NCBI GenBank assembly: GCA_016282745.1
Contig: JAEELL010000111.1
Coordinates: forward strand, 1-64,000
Direction of reading: 5' to 3'
Length of the DNA: 64,000 bases
From: Lachnospiraceae bacterium
Lineage (GTDB): Bacteria > Bacillota > Clostridia > Lachnospirales > Lachnospiraceae
Shown here: positions 17,415 through 27,164 of the stretch, piece by piece
How the letters are laid out: each line of letters opens with the position of its first letter
Numbering within the stretch: position 1 is the stretch's first letter
Notes under the pieces: model-generated
What the model was told of the DNA's origin: nothing
Seen by the model: only the letters and a program-made list of their open reading frames with translations
The model's database searches: none
Program-made: the position numbers and the translations under genes

Positions 17415-19496
17415 ATGAGAAAGACAGTAGCAAAGAGACTGAGTACGGTGCTCGCAGTGGCCATGGTGGTGTCGGGAATTTCTTATTCACCGGCAGTAAG
17501 CGCTCAAGAAGTGAAGACAGAAATTGCAGCTCCACAGGGAAATATTTTTATTGCAAATGAAACTGAGGCGGGGGTACCACAGGAGACTACATCAAATAAA
17601 GCAATTTCAGGCGAAACAACTTCTGCAGGCGAAACAACAAAAAACGGCAATGGAGAGACTCCATCCGGCAACAAAGAAACAGGTTCGGAAACAGTATCGG
17701 AGAGCAGTTCTGAAACTGTATCTGAAACAGCATCAGAGACAACACCGATTACTACTCCGGAAACAACAACTGTTGATTACGTTATTATAGATGAACTCTA
17801 TAAGGTAAAAGACGGTGTTTTAATTGAGTTTTTGGGCAAAAAAGATGACAAAACATTAACTCAGATTGTACTTCCTAAGGGAATTAAAAAGATAAATGAC
17901 AGAATATTTGCAGAATATACAAATATTACTACATTTACAACAGTAGCAGACAGTGATTTGGAAGAAATCGGAAAAGAAGCTTTCAAGGGATGTAATGCAT
18001 TAAAGGTTGTTACATTGCCGGGCAAGTTAAAAGTTATCGGTGATCAGGCTTTTGCAGATTGTACTGTTATGGGAAATGTAGTGTTGCCACAGTCCCTCAC
18101 AGACATGGGAACTGATACATTCAGCAACTGTCTTGCAATGACAGAGATTAGCATTCCTATGAATGTTACAAAGGGTGTTGAGATATTAGGTAAGGCCAGC
18201 AACGTTAAGAAAGTAACATTTGAAGTTGGAATGACAAAGATTCCTGATGATATTGTAAAGAATTGTACAAGTATCACAGAAGTTGTAATTCCTTCAGGAG
18301 TTAAAACAATCGGTGGTATGGCATTCTACGGATGTTTAGGACTCACAAATGTGACACTTCCAAATACAGTTACAACAATCAAACATTCAGCATTTAATGC
18401 ATGTAAGAATCTTGCAACTGTAACTGCATATTCCGGAATCAAGACAATTGATAAGAAGGCATTTAAGAGCTGTAAAGCACTTACATCATTTACAATGTTC
18501 AAAACAATAACAACAGTAGGAGAGGGAGCATTCCTTTACGATACAAATCTTGTTCTCAAGGTTTATCAGAACTCATTTGGTAAGAAATACGCAATAAATA
18601 ATCAGATTAAGTGGGAATATACAGAATCTGAAATAAAAAGACAGGCAAGATGCACAGAAATTCATAACACACTTATGAGCAAAGTTAGCAAGAAATATGG
18701 AATCAAGCATCTTGATAACTACGTTCCACAGGGACTCTGTGTTATCGGAAAATATGTTTACGTGTCAATGTACCACAAGACAAATTCAAAGAAATCACTT
18801 ATATTGATGTACAACAAGTCAACAAAAGCTTACGTTAAGTACTTCAAAATCGGACAGAAAGATCACGTTGGTTCACTTACTAATGTAAAGGGAAGACTTG
18901 TAGTCAGCCTTAACAATATTGCTGCTGCAGACACATTAGGTATTATTGATTACAAAAAGACAGTAAGCATAAAGAAAGGCAAGACAATCAAATATACTCA
19001 GACAGTGAAACTTCCTGGCTATGCAGATTTTGCAGGCTTTGACGGAACGGTATTCTGGGCCGGAAGAAGTGCAAATGACAATAACTGTACAATGCAGGGA
19101 TACAAGGTGACAGTAAAGAAGAAAAAACTTGTATTTACAAAGAAATATTCTTTCGCAGTACCTGCTAACTGTCAGGGACTTATAGTTACAAAAGCCACAA
19201 ACTCTTCAAAGAGAAACTTCCTTTTTGCACAGTCTTACGGATTGATTGCAGATTCATATCTGATTAGTTACTCATGTAAGGTTAACAAAGCAAAGACATT
19301 GGGAAATCCTACAGGAAAGAGAATTCTTCCTTCAATGCTTGAGGGAATTTGCAAGACTGACAAGGGAAATATGTTTATGGTATTTGAATCAGGAGCAGGA
19401 CTTTACTGCACAGATCCAACTCATACAACAGAAATTCAGGAAAATGACATTTGCATGATGAAGTACAGTCAGGTTCCTAATCTCGCAGCAAACTAA
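17415..19496 (+). CDS. Secreted BspA-type leucine-rich repeat protein
   Basis: A 693-residue exported protein. Residues 1-30 are a signal peptide (RKTVAKRLSTVLAVAMVVSG, ending near VSAQE). Residues about 40-125 are a Thr/Ser/Glu-rich linker (ETTSAGETT, SETVSETAS). Five to six LRR_5/BspA repeats run from about 150 to 385 (EEIGKEAFKGCNAL, KVIGDQAFADCTVM, KTIGGMAFYGCLGL). The last 300 residues are repetitive and beta-rich, resembling a propeller-like domain, with LILMYNKST and DYKKTVSI. No LPXTG or surface-layer anchor is visible, so attachment is unclear. It starts at ATG 17415 after AGGAGG, as a monocistronic unit with its own terminator. Such proteins usually bind surfaces or host ligands. 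Confidence 0.85.
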   Translation: MRKTVAKRLSTVLAVAMVVSGISYSPAVSAQEVKTEIAAPQGNIFIANETEAGVPQETTSNKAISGETTSAGETTKNGNGETPSGNKETGSETVSESSSETVSETASETTPITTPETTTVDYVIIDELYKVKDGVLIEFLGKKDDKTLTQIVLPKGIKKINDRIFAEYTNITTFTTVADSDLEEIGKEAFKGCNALKVVTLPGKLKVIGDQAFADCTVMGNVVLPQSLTDMGTDTFSNCLAMTEISIPMNVTKGVEILGKASNVKKVTFEVGMTKIPDDIVKNCTSITEVVIPSGVKTIGGMAFYGCLGLTNVTLPNTVTTIKHSAFNACKNLATVTAYSGIKTIDKKAFKSCKALTSFTMFKTITTVGEGAFLYDTNLVLKVYQNSFGKKYAINNQIKWEYTESEIKRQARCTEIHNTLMSKVSKKYGIKHLDNYVPQGLCVIGKYVYVSMYHKTNSKKSLILMYNKSTKAYVKYFKIGQKDHVGSLTNVKGRLVVSLNNIAAADTLGIIDYKKTVSIKKGKTIKYTQTVKLPGYADFAGFDGTVFWAGRSANDNNCTMQGYKVTVKKKKLVFTKKYSFAVPANCQGLIVTKATNSSKRNFLFAQSYGLIADSYLISYSCKVNKAKTLGNPTGKRILPSMLEGICKTDKGNMFMVFESGAGLYCTDPTHTTEIQENDICMMKYSQVPNLAAN

Positions 19497-19508
19497 AGAT
19501 AATGTTCA

Positions 19509-19536
19509 GAAACACCACCGCATGCGGTGGTGTTTC
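19509..19536. terminator. Perfect 28-bp palindrome terminating the LRR gene
   Basis: GAAACACCACCGCA and its exact complement form a 28-bp palindrome 12 bp after the stop. T-rich sequence follows. It would form a very stable hairpin on either strand. Confidence 0.75.
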
Positions 19537-19627
19537 TATGTTTCACAAGGTATACGTTTTGAAACCAAAAAACAAAAAAGTTCACAAAAAAAACACAGGG
19601 AAACAACGATGAAGGATAAAAGTCGGC

Positions 19628-19656
19628 TTGACAAAAAAAAAGTAGTTTAGTAAACT
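19628..19656 (+). promoter_or_regulatory. Promoter with embedded palindromic operator before the adenylation gene
   Basis: TTGACA at 19628-19633 and TAAACT at 19651-19656 are separated by 17 bp. The -10 lies inside a perfect 13-bp palindrome AGTTTAGTAAACT (19644-19656), a plausible repressor site. Transcription would run about 300 nt before the adenylation gene, leaving a long leader. The promoter is inferred from the hexamers only. Confidence 0.45.
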
Positions 19657-19875
19657 GTACACGCTTATAGTATTATGAGTATGGGAAAAGATAAATGATA
19701 ATCTTGTTTATAAATGATTAATTATTATATCGGAGTTGTATTTTTATTATTTCTATACAGACAATACTTAATGGTACTATGAAGGAATGACTATAAAATT
19801 GTATTGTAAATTAAGGGGTTAATTTTCATTTACTATTTATTCCAAATCTATTAGAAATTTAATAATGTTAATTTT

Positions 19876-19945
19876 TTATGCTATTTTTTTGGCGGGATAG
19901 CGTTTTATTTTTATGCTATTTTTTTGACGGGATAGCGTTTTATTT
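19876..19945. repeat. Two 35-bp tandem repeats just upstream of the adenylation gene
   Basis: Two copies (19876-19910 and 19911-19945) differ at one base (TTTTTTTGGCGGG versus TTTTTTTGACGGG). Each contains GCTAT...ATAGC, which can pair around a T-run. A third start (GATGC) follows in register. The repeats end 28 bp before the start codon, so they lie in the leader and could affect translation or bind a regulator. The rest of the 476-bp gene-free stretch (19497-19972) holds the terminator and promoter listed separately. Confidence 0.75.
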
Positions 19946-19972
19946 TGATGCAAAAAATATGTGAGGTGCAAA

Positions 19973-21721
19973 ATGAGAATTGATGAGTTGTTTAATGTAA
20001 TTGCAAAAAGTAATTATGAAAATGTTGCTTTGGAATCAGATGATGAAGGAAAGATGACTTATGAGGAGCTTAATAAACTCTCAGATAATGTTGCTGCTAA
20101 TTTGAATGATGTGAAGAATGGTGTGATAGCAGTGTATGTTGAGAAATCTTTCAACATGATTATATCTATTATGGGTATTTTGAAGTCAGGAAATGCATAT
20201 CTTCCGTTGGACATTACATATCCGCAGGACAGAATCGAATATATGATTAGTGATGCAAATGTGGCAAAAATAATTTGTTCATCAAAAACTAGGGATCAGT
20301 TGAAGCATAGTGAAAAAATAGTACTGATAGATGAATTGCTGACAGAAAGTGCTGAGACAATTAATGATACAAGCGAAGATGCAATCAATAATGCGAGCGA
20401 TAGTGATTTGGCGTATATTTTATATACTTCCGGAAGTACAGGAAAACCAAAGGGAGTAGAAATCGAGCACAATTCTATTATGAACACTATACAGTGGAGA
20501 ATAAAATATTATGGCTTATCTTCAGAGGATAAGGTGTTACAGATTCCATCTATTTCATTCGACAGCTCAGTTGAAGATATTTTTTCAACATTGCTTAGCG
20601 GAGGAACCCTTGTAATGTATTCTGAGGATAAAAAACTGGATGTTAAATATTTAGCAAAACAGATAAAGGAAAAGTCTGTAACTCATTTTTTGACAGTTCC
20701 AAGTTTTTATACAGTATTACTTGAAGCTTTAAGTGATGATACTCAAATGAGATTTGTTGTTATTGCAGGAGAATCATTTACAAGCGAGCTGGTTAAGAAA
20801 CATTATAAGAAACTTGAATCAGTAGGATTATACAATGAATATGGTCCAACAGAAAACAGTGTATGTTCAACTGTTTACAGACTGAATTCTGATGAAGATA
20901 ACGTATATATTGGCAACATGATTGATAATGTTGATTATATCATTGATGAAAAGGATGAAGATGGAATTGGTGAATTATGGTTGACAGGTAAGGGACTTGC
21001 AAGAGGTTATCATGATGACAGTCAGCTGACAGAGGAAAGATTTGTGATAAAAGAAGGAAACAGATACTATAAGACCGGTGATTTTGTAAAGGAATCTGAA
21101 AATGGTGTTTTACAGTTTTGTGGAAGAAAAGATCAGCAGATAAAGCTGAATGGAATGAGATTTGACTTGAATGAAATTGATAATTATATACAAAAAGATT
21201 CAAGCATTATTGATTCAAAGACAGCAATCACTGATAATAAGCAGATTGTGACATTTTTAAAGTCAGCGGATATTCAGAATTCAGACGAGATAAGAGGCAG
21301 ATTAGAAGATCATATTCCAAAGCAGTTTATACCGGTGAAGATTTACCAGGTAGAAGAATTTTTGAAATTGCCTAATGGAAAAGTTGATATCAACAGAATG
21401 ATCGATGAACAGGAAAATATTGTTGTCAATTCTGCAATTAATTTCGGTGAAACATCAGATGAGAGCAATGAAGATGATATATATGCAAAAATACGTGAAT
21501 TGATTAATTCAGAATTTGGATCTCAATTAACGGAAAAAGACAATGAGCAGGATTTGATGGAAAGTGGAGTACTTACTTCAATACGATTAATCAAGTTAAT
21601 GGTAGCACTGGAAGAAACATTTGAGTGTGAAATCGATTTTGATGATTTTACAAATTATAAACAGGTATCAATCGTTAAGTTAGGACAATTATTAAGTCCA
21701 ATGGAAGAAGCAGCTTCCTAA
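19973..21721 (+). CDS. Stand-alone adenylation domain with C-terminal carrier domain (A-PCP)
   Basis: A 582-residue NRPS-type enzyme that should activate a carboxylic acid (probably an amino acid) with ATP and load it on its own carrier. The adenylation core motifs appear in order: YTSGSTGKPKG (about 151), NEYGPTENS, GELWLTGKGLARGY, YKTGDF, GRKDQQIKLNGMRFDLNEI and LPNGKVDIN. The carrier follows at about 505-580, with LMESGVLTSIRL carrying the likely phosphopantetheine serine. This site resembles DltC-type carriers more than the classic GGDS form. The start is ATG 19973 (GAGGT upstream). It heads a co-directional cluster with an ABC exporter and a BtrH-like protein. The substrate cannot be read reliably. 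No condensation or thioesterase domain is present. Confidence 0.88.
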   Translation: MRIDELFNVIAKSNYENVALESDDEGKMTYEELNKLSDNVAANLNDVKNGVIAVYVEKSFNMIISIMGILKSGNAYLPLDITYPQDRIEYMISDANVAKIICSSKTRDQLKHSEKIVLIDELLTESAETINDTSEDAINNASDSDLAYILYTSGSTGKPKGVEIEHNSIMNTIQWRIKYYGLSSEDKVLQIPSISFDSSVEDIFSTLLSGGTLVMYSEDKKLDVKYLAKQIKEKSVTHFLTVPSFYTVLLEALSDDTQMRFVVIAGESFTSELVKKHYKKLESVGLYNEYGPTENSVCSTVYRLNSDEDNVYIGNMIDNVDYIIDEKDEDGIGELWLTGKGLARGYHDDSQLTEERFVIKEGNRYYKTGDFVKESENGVLQFCGRKDQQIKLNGMRFDLNEIDNYIQKDSSIIDSKTAITDNKQIVTFLKSADIQNSDEIRGRLEDHIPKQFIPVKIYQVEEFLKLPNGKVDINRMIDEQENIVVNSAINFGETSDESNEDDIYAKIRELINSEFGSQLTEKDNEQDLMESGVLTSIRLIKLMVALEETFECEIDFDDFTNYKQVSIVKLGQLLSPMEEAAS

Positions 21722-21732
21722 GGAGAATTAAG

Positions 21733-22734
21733 ATGGGTCAGGAAATAATAAAAGTTAAAAATTTGTCAAAAACATTTATGGTTCAAAAGAGACGTGAAGG
21801 ATTTTCGGGAGTGGTGAAGGATTTCTTTCACCGACAGTACGAGGAGAAAGAAGCAGTTAAGAATGTGTCTTTTTCAATCGAGCAGGGAGAGATAGTAGGT
21901 TATCTTGGACCAAACGGCGCAGGAAAATCCACAACTATGAAAATGCTGTCCGGGATACTGGTTCCGTCCGGTGGAAGCGTTAATGTATTGGGATATGAAC
22001 CGTATAAGGACAGAGTAAAAAATGCAAAAAATATTGGAGCTGTATTCGGACAAAGAAGTCAGTTATGGTGGGATATTCCGGTTATTGACTCACTCAGTTT
22101 GATGAAATATATGTACAAAATTCCTGACAGCGTATTTGCGAAGAACATGGATATGTTTAAGGAATTATTGGAAATGAATGATTTCATTAACACACCGGTT
22201 AGACAGTTATCATTGGGACAGAGAATGAGAGCTGATTTTGCATGTGCACTGCTGCATAATCCGCCTATTTTATACCTGGATGAACCGACAATAGGATTGG
22301 ACGTTGTAGTAAAAGAAAACATTCGAGAGCTGATAAGTACCATAAACAAAGAAATGAATACAACAATCATGCTGACAACTCATGATATGTCGGATATTGA
22401 GAAGTTATGCTCGAGAGTAATTGTTATTGATAACGGAACTAAGATGTTTGACGGAAGCATTGATGAAGTTAAAGAAAAGTATGGTAATGATTGCAGGATA
22501 GTGATACAGACTTCTGATACTGACATTGATTTGAATGTTTTGAAAATGAAAGGAATTACTTCAGCAGAAGTGCGAAACGGTAATATTGATATCTGGTATG
22601 AAAGAAAAGAAATATCTGCTGCTAACATTTTAAATATTCTTGTTAATAACGACATTTCGTTAAAGGACTTCAAGATATATGAAGACGATATCGATCAGAT
22701 AGTCAGACAAATGTATAACGATTTGCCTAAGTGA
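21733..22734 (+). CDS. ABC exporter ATPase
   Basis: A 333-residue ATP-binding subunit of an ABC-2 type exporter. It has Walker A GPNGAGKST, the signature LSLGQRMRAD, Walker B ILYLDEPTIGLD and the switch histidine in TTHDMSD, followed by a roughly 100-residue C-terminal regulatory tail. The N-terminal KTFMVQKRREGFSGVVKDFF segment is usual in this exporter subfamily. It starts 11 bp after the A-PCP gene. Together with the two permeases downstream it should form a pump for the product of this cluster; that substrate assignment is inference from gene order. Confidence 0.92.
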   Translation: MGQEIIKVKNLSKTFMVQKRREGFSGVVKDFFHRQYEEKEAVKNVSFSIEQGEIVGYLGPNGAGKSTTMKMLSGILVPSGGSVNVLGYEPYKDRVKNAKNIGAVFGQRSQLWWDIPVIDSLSLMKYMYKIPDSVFAKNMDMFKELLEMNDFINTPVRQLSLGQRMRADFACALLHNPPILYLDEPTIGLDVVVKENIRELISTINKEMNTTIMLTTHDMSDIEKLCSRVIVIDNGTKMFDGSIDEVKEKYGNDCRIVIQTSDTDIDLNVLKMKGITSAEVRNGNIDIWYERKEISAANILNILVNNDISLKDFKIYEDDIDQIVRQMYNDLPK

Positions 22735-22827
22735 TAATCCTGGGCCTGTAAATATGATGTGACAGCTTGGATAAAAGCAATGTAGCATCTTGTAAAAAAG
22801 CAATGTAGCAGATTGGAGAAATGTGTT

Positions 22828-23625
22828 GTGAAGTTATATTGGGAATATATGATTAGGCAGTTTAATTCCGGATTAACATATAAATTTAATTATGTGTGCA
22901 ATTTGGTATCTAAAATATTGTTTGTTTTCTCTCAATATTTTATTTGGAAAGCTCTTATGGAAAAACAAACAGTAGAAACTGCATCAGGTAGTATACAGTT
23001 TAGAGAAATGATAACGTATATGCTTGTCAGTACTTTCATTTCAACGATTATAAACAGTGATGTGATTTTGGAATTGAATGACAAAATTAAATCAGGACAG
23101 ATAGCTTTGGATATTGTAAAGCCAATAGATTATAAAAAATTATTGTTTGTGAATACGGTTAGTAAAAATCTGTACAATGTAATCTACTTACTGTTACCGA
23201 CTATGATAATATCAATTGCAATATTTGGAATTAATATTCCAAGTCTCGGTAACGGGTTTGTTTTTATAATATCTGTAATTTTGGCAACATTGATTAATTA
23301 TATGATGTGTTTTTGTTTGGGGATATTGGGATTTTGGTTTAGCCAGCTATGGATAATGAACAGATTGGTATATGATTTGCTGGCTCTCTTTTCAGGAAAA
23401 GTAATTCCCCTTTGGTTTTTCCCGGTAATGCTGCTAAAAGTTGCAGACTGTTTACCTTTTAAGATGATTTATACCGTTCCAATTTTTATATATTTGGAAA
23501 AATATAATAATCAGGAAATTGTCCTGATGTTATTCGTTCAGTTAATATGGTTAGTCATTTTATTTGTCGTTTCCCGTTTGCTTTGGGGAAGGGGAATGAA
23601 AAAAATTGTAGTTCAGGGAGGGTGA
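22828..23625 (+). CDS. ABC-2 type exporter permease 1
   Basis: A 265-residue integral membrane protein with about six hydrophobic segments (for example YLLLPTMIISIAIFG, FIISVILATLINYMMCF and VLMLFVQLIWLVILFVV). GTG 22828 is the likely start because GGAG sits nine bases upstream; the longer TTG start at 22813 has no proper spacing. The motif LNDKIKSGQIALDIVKPIDY matches the cytoplasmic coupling loop of its family (PF06182-like). The 93-bp gap before it holds two copies of AAAAGCAATGTAGCA. It forms a heterodimer candidate with the next gene. Confidence 0.85.
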   Translation: MKLYWEYMIRQFNSGLTYKFNYVCNLVSKILFVFSQYFIWKALMEKQTVETASGSIQFREMITYMLVSTFISTIINSDVILELNDKIKSGQIALDIVKPIDYKKLLFVNTVSKNLYNVIYLLLPTMIISIAIFGINIPSLGNGFVFIISVILATLINYMMCFCLGILGFWFSQLWIMNRLVYDLLALFSGKVIPLWFFPVMLLKVADCLPFKMIYTVPIFIYLEKYNNQEIVLMLFVQLIWLVILFVVSRLLWGRGMKKIVVQGG

Positions 23626-23628
23626 GAT

Positions 23629-24420
23629 ATGAAACTGCTTATTAAGTATCTTAGTTTAATAATAAAGTCCAGATTAGAATATCGCTTGAACTTTTTCCTT
23701 GAAGTTATAATTAATATTTTTTCGTATGTTGTTACCTACATTAGTATCTGGGTATTAATGAACCAATTTGGTGGAATCGGCGGGTGGAGTTACTACGAAG
23801 TAATGCTTCTGTATAATTTCAATCTTTTTACATACGGTGTTGCGTCCCAGATATTTTTTATGCCAATGAAAACAATAGATTCATTAGTCAAAGAGGGTAG
23901 ATTTGACAGTATGCTGATCAGACCGGTAAATCCATTCATAAATATCCTGATGAATCATGCTTACCTTGGTTTCCTAGGACATATAATTCTTGGATTTATA
24001 GTATTTGTAATATGTTTTGGCAAATTAGAAATAGAGTGGACGTTGTTGAGAGTACTGGCATTTGTAGTATTGATGATTGCAGGTGTTCTTATCCAGGCAT
24101 CGATACTCATTTTGTCCGGAGCACTTAGTTTCAAATTTATTCAGGCATCTGCGTTTGCAGACACGCTGATTTATGGAATTAGAAATTTTATCAATTATCC
24201 AATTACCATATATTCGGGATGGCTGCAGATATTGTTAACCTGTTTAGTGCCATATGCATTAGTGAATTTTTACCCGACAGGTGTAATCCTTGGAAAATAC
24301 AATTTCAATCACAGTGTTGCGATAGTTTTGGTTTGTAGCGCAGTTGGGATGGCTGTATTTGCATTGTCATATGCAATTTTTAATAAATTAATAAATAAAT
24401 ATCAAAGTGCAGGAGGATGA
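23629..24420 (+). CDS. ABC-2 type exporter permease 2
   Basis: A 263-residue membrane protein with about six spans, four bases after permease 1 and similar to it in plan: SLVKEGRFDSMLIRPVNPF corresponds to the coupling loop of permease 1. AGGGTGAGAT precedes ATG 23629. With the ATPase at 21733 it completes a three-subunit exporter. The last codons carry the AGGAGG site of the next gene, so translation is coupled. Confidence 0.87.
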   Translation: MKLLIKYLSLIIKSRLEYRLNFFLEVIINIFSYVVTYISIWVLMNQFGGIGGWSYYEVMLLYNFNLFTYGVASQIFFMPMKTIDSLVKEGRFDSMLIRPVNPFINILMNHAYLGFLGHIILGFIVFVICFGKLEIEWTLLRVLAFVVLMIAGVLIQASILILSGALSFKFIQASAFADTLIYGIRNFINYPITIYSGWLQILLTCLVPYALVNFYPTGVILGKYNFNHSVAIVLVCSAVGMAVFALSYAIFNKLINKYQSAGG

Positions 24421-24424
24421 TGAA

Positions 24425-25537
24425 ATGAATAACATAATAGTTAAGGAAAATGAGAGAGAATTAATAAGACTGTTGAGCAGAATTGAATTGACAGAGTCTG
24501 ATGATGAAAAAGTATCAGAACTTTTAAAGCAACAATTGGATTGGCAATATATATTCAGTGTTACAGTAAAGAATAAAATTCATTTACTTATATTTAACCA
24601 TTTACAAAAATATGATATCGAGGATGCAGCATACAACAAATATGCTAAGGTTATGAATGATTTATTATATGCGAATAGTGTAAAAAATGAGATTAAATAT
24701 AATGCTCTAAAAGAGTTTTACGATGCGGTAAAAGATAAAATCAAAATTGTACCGGTTAAAGGTGCTTTTATGATTAAGGAAGTATATAAAGATTATGCAA
24801 TCAGAGGAACAAACGATTTTGATTTTCTGGTTAGCAAAGATGATGTGAAAAAGCTTGATGAAGAGCTTAACAAGATTGGTTTTGTTCAGGGGAAATATAA
24901 TTCAAAAACAAAAGAGGTTGATAAATTTTCCGCTGAGAAGAAAATGTTGTACAGAATGAAAATGTATAATTTGTTACCATATGTGAAAGTTGTAGATAAT
25001 CCTGCATTAAAAACAGTAATGTTTGATATTTCACATTCACTGGATTTCTCGCTGGACAAAGCGCCTGTAGAGGAAATGATTCAGAACGCAGACTTTTCTA
25101 AAGACATACCGTGCCTGGCACCGGAACATTTCTTCATTCATATGTGCTGTCATCATTACAGAGAGGCATCAAATGCGTCGTGGATAATGATTGGAAATGA
25201 CTTAAACTTAATTAAGTTCTGTGACGTCAGAGAGTTTATTTTACATAAAATGGATGATGACACAATGGAGCGTGCAATTCAGTTTGCAAAGAAACATAAT
25301 CTTGAGAAAGCTGTATACTTCACAATGTATCTCATCAGGGAAATATACAATGACGGATATGAAACAGATATTTTAAATAAGCTGGATATTGATGATGAAA
25401 GCTTCTTGTATGAATATGGTGAAAATGAATATGAGGAAGTTAAGGTAAGAAAAAAAGATTTCTGGACAAGCTTATTCTCAGAAAATAATATTGATGAAAT
25501 TGATACGTTACCATCATTTGTAAGTTTAGATTACTAG
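24425..25537 (+). CDS. NTP_transf_5-type nucleotidyltransferase family protein
   Basis: A 370-residue soluble protein resembling the uncharacterised nucleotidyltransferase family PF14907. The key block is VPVKGAFMIKEVYKDY (about residues 112-127) followed by RGTNDFDFLVSKDD, which supplies the paired aspartates of a pol-beta-type nucleotidyltransferase. A later HFFIHMCCHHYREAS stretch is rich in His and Cys and may bind metal. The start is ATG 24425, eight bases after AGGAGG; GTG 24407 lies in the previous gene. Members of this family often occur in peptide or secondary-metabolite clusters. The substrate is unknown; nucleotidyl transfer to a small molecule or protein is inferred from the fold only. 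Confidence 0.7.
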   Translation: MNNIIVKENERELIRLLSRIELTESDDEKVSELLKQQLDWQYIFSVTVKNKIHLLIFNHLQKYDIEDAAYNKYAKVMNDLLYANSVKNEIKYNALKEFYDAVKDKIKIVPVKGAFMIKEVYKDYAIRGTNDFDFLVSKDDVKKLDEELNKIGFVQGKYNSKTKEVDKFSAEKKMLYRMKMYNLLPYVKVVDNPALKTVMFDISHSLDFSLDKAPVEEMIQNADFSKDIPCLAPEHFFIHMCCHHYREASNASWIMIGNDLNLIKFCDVREFILHKMDDDTMERAIQFAKKHNLEKAVYFTMYLIREIYNDGYETDILNKLDIDDESFLYEYGENEYEEVKVRKKDFWTSLFSENNIDEIDTLPSFVSLDY

Positions 25538-25547
25538 AGGTGGCAAA

Positions 25548-27131
25548 ATGGTAGAAAAAGAACTGAAAGTACTTATCACCAGAGAAGAATATCAGAAAGT
25601 AATGCAGATGTTTTCATGGGATAAAAATATTGTCCAGGAAAACTATTATTATGTTAATCCGGAAAACATCGATTTTGAAAATACATTCCGTGTCAGAAAG
25701 ATTGAAAACAAGTATAAGTTGCAGATAAAAAGAACAATGAAAAAGGACAAATCACTTCATATAAAGAAGGAATATGAATGTGAACTGGAAACATTGCCTG
25801 AGAGAATTTCAAGTGATTTCCTGAATGAAAAACTGGAATTGAAATATGAAGAATGCACATATTCCTGTGTTGGTTCACTGAAAACTGATAGAAAAGTAAT
25901 GAAAACAGATGCAGTTGAATTGTGCCTTGATAAAAATTATTACTTAGCAAATGTTGATTATGAATTGGAAATTGAATATCAAAATAGTGAACCGTTAGAT
26001 TTGATAGCTGAATTAAGAGACGCAGGAATATCTTTTGAAAAAGAAATATCCGGCAAAAACACGAGATTTTTAAAGCGATATGTGGAACAGCAATCAAAAC
26101 GACTGCCTTTTGTTGTACCTGAAGTATGTAATTATCCTTTTTTTACAGCTTTGCTCGGTATTTTAAGTGCGCATGGTAAAGAGAAGGGCTGGTTATATAG
26201 CAATTACTTATTACTTTGGTGTTATGAGAATACAGTTGAATTTCCATATTGGGTTGATTTTAAATTTGGCGATGAAAATAAAATGGAAGAATTATGTCCA
26301 AACATAACAAAGAAAACAGTGTTTAGAAAAGATGTTCTCGATAAATACGAATCTGTAATTGATTTTGTGAAAGAGAGCATAGACGGTAATCAGTATTTGT
26401 TTGTTTCGTACGATCCGTATTATATAGAAGAATACTGGACTACCTTAAAAATGAGAAGGCATATAAAACACCAGTGTCTTGTGGTTGGATATAATGATAG
26501 TTCTGGGAAAGTTGCTATTGCCGACTTTTTTGCAGGGAAATACAGAGTCATCGAAATAGGATACGATGTTTTTGAAAAGTGCTATAAGGATTTTGATTTG
26601 GATGAAAGTAAAGTGGATGCTGATCATTGTACAAATATAGAATTGTTATCAATAAACGAGGCATCGGACCAAATCGATTATCAAAGAATCATTAACTTTT
26701 TGGATGATTTTATCAACTCAAAAGATGAGACTTTGTATAACGGATTTTTGGATGAAAACAGCGCTGATATATACACTGGTTTTAAGTTCTTGGAAAAGAT
26801 TGGAGAATATATCAACGGAAGAACTGCAGATAAGGAATACCTTGATGAAAAATGCTTCTATATAATTGAGAGGTTTGTACACATTTTTTTCGATAGAATT
26901 GAGTATTTGGAAATTGAAGGAAAAGAATTAAATGAATTGGCTGGATGCACAATTAAAATGAGTGAGAAAATAATGCGAAATGTTTTAGTATACAACGTTG
27001 CGCGAAAGGATACTGCTATAGAAAAAATAATAAATGATTATTATGAATTGAAAGAAATAATTAAAATAATGGTCATGAAATTTAATCTACAAATAAAGGA
27101 AAAGTACGATATTACATTTTGCAATGTGTAA
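25548..27131 (+). CDS. CYTH domain fused to a BtrH-like acyltransferase-type domain
   Basis: A 527-residue soluble protein. Residues 1-185 form a CYTH-like triphosphate tunnel domain. EKELK gives the ExExK signature, with paired basic and acidic strands RVRKIENKYKLQIKR, EYECELE, DYELEIEY and the late TRFLKRY. From about 190 to 360 a segment resembles the N-terminal domain of butirosin protein BtrH, with an early FFTALLGILSAHG region, HIKHQCLVVGYND near 304 and IADFFAGKY. BtrH moves an acyl chain from a carrier protein to an acceptor. The A-PCP in the same cluster supplies such a carrier, so aminoacyl transfer to a phosphorylated acceptor is plausible. The C-terminal third is helical and unassigned. 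Confidence 0.65.
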   Translation: MVEKELKVLITREEYQKVMQMFSWDKNIVQENYYYVNPENIDFENTFRVRKIENKYKLQIKRTMKKDKSLHIKKEYECELETLPERISSDFLNEKLELKYEECTYSCVGSLKTDRKVMKTDAVELCLDKNYYLANVDYELEIEYQNSEPLDLIAELRDAGISFEKEISGKNTRFLKRYVEQQSKRLPFVVPEVCNYPFFTALLGILSAHGKEKGWLYSNYLLLWCYENTVEFPYWVDFKFGDENKMEELCPNITKKTVFRKDVLDKYESVIDFVKESIDGNQYLFVSYDPYYIEEYWTTLKMRRHIKHQCLVVGYNDSSGKVAIADFFAGKYRVIEIGYDVFEKCYKDFDLDESKVDADHCTNIELLSINEASDQIDYQRIINFLDDFINSKDETLYNGFLDENSADIYTGFKFLEKIGEYINGRTADKEYLDEKCFYIIERFVHIFFDRIEYLEIEGKELNELAGCTIKMSEKIMRNVLVYNVARKDTAIEKIINDYYELKEIIKIMVMKFNLQIKEKYDITFCNV

Positions 27132-27164
27132 TTTGGGATTGTAGATAGAGAGGAAAGTAATGTT

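Noticed and set aside
19973..21721. DltA (D-alanine activation for teichoic acids)
   Set aside because: DltA has no fused carrier, and no dltB, dltC or dltD lie nearby. The neighbours are an exporter and BtrH-like genes.
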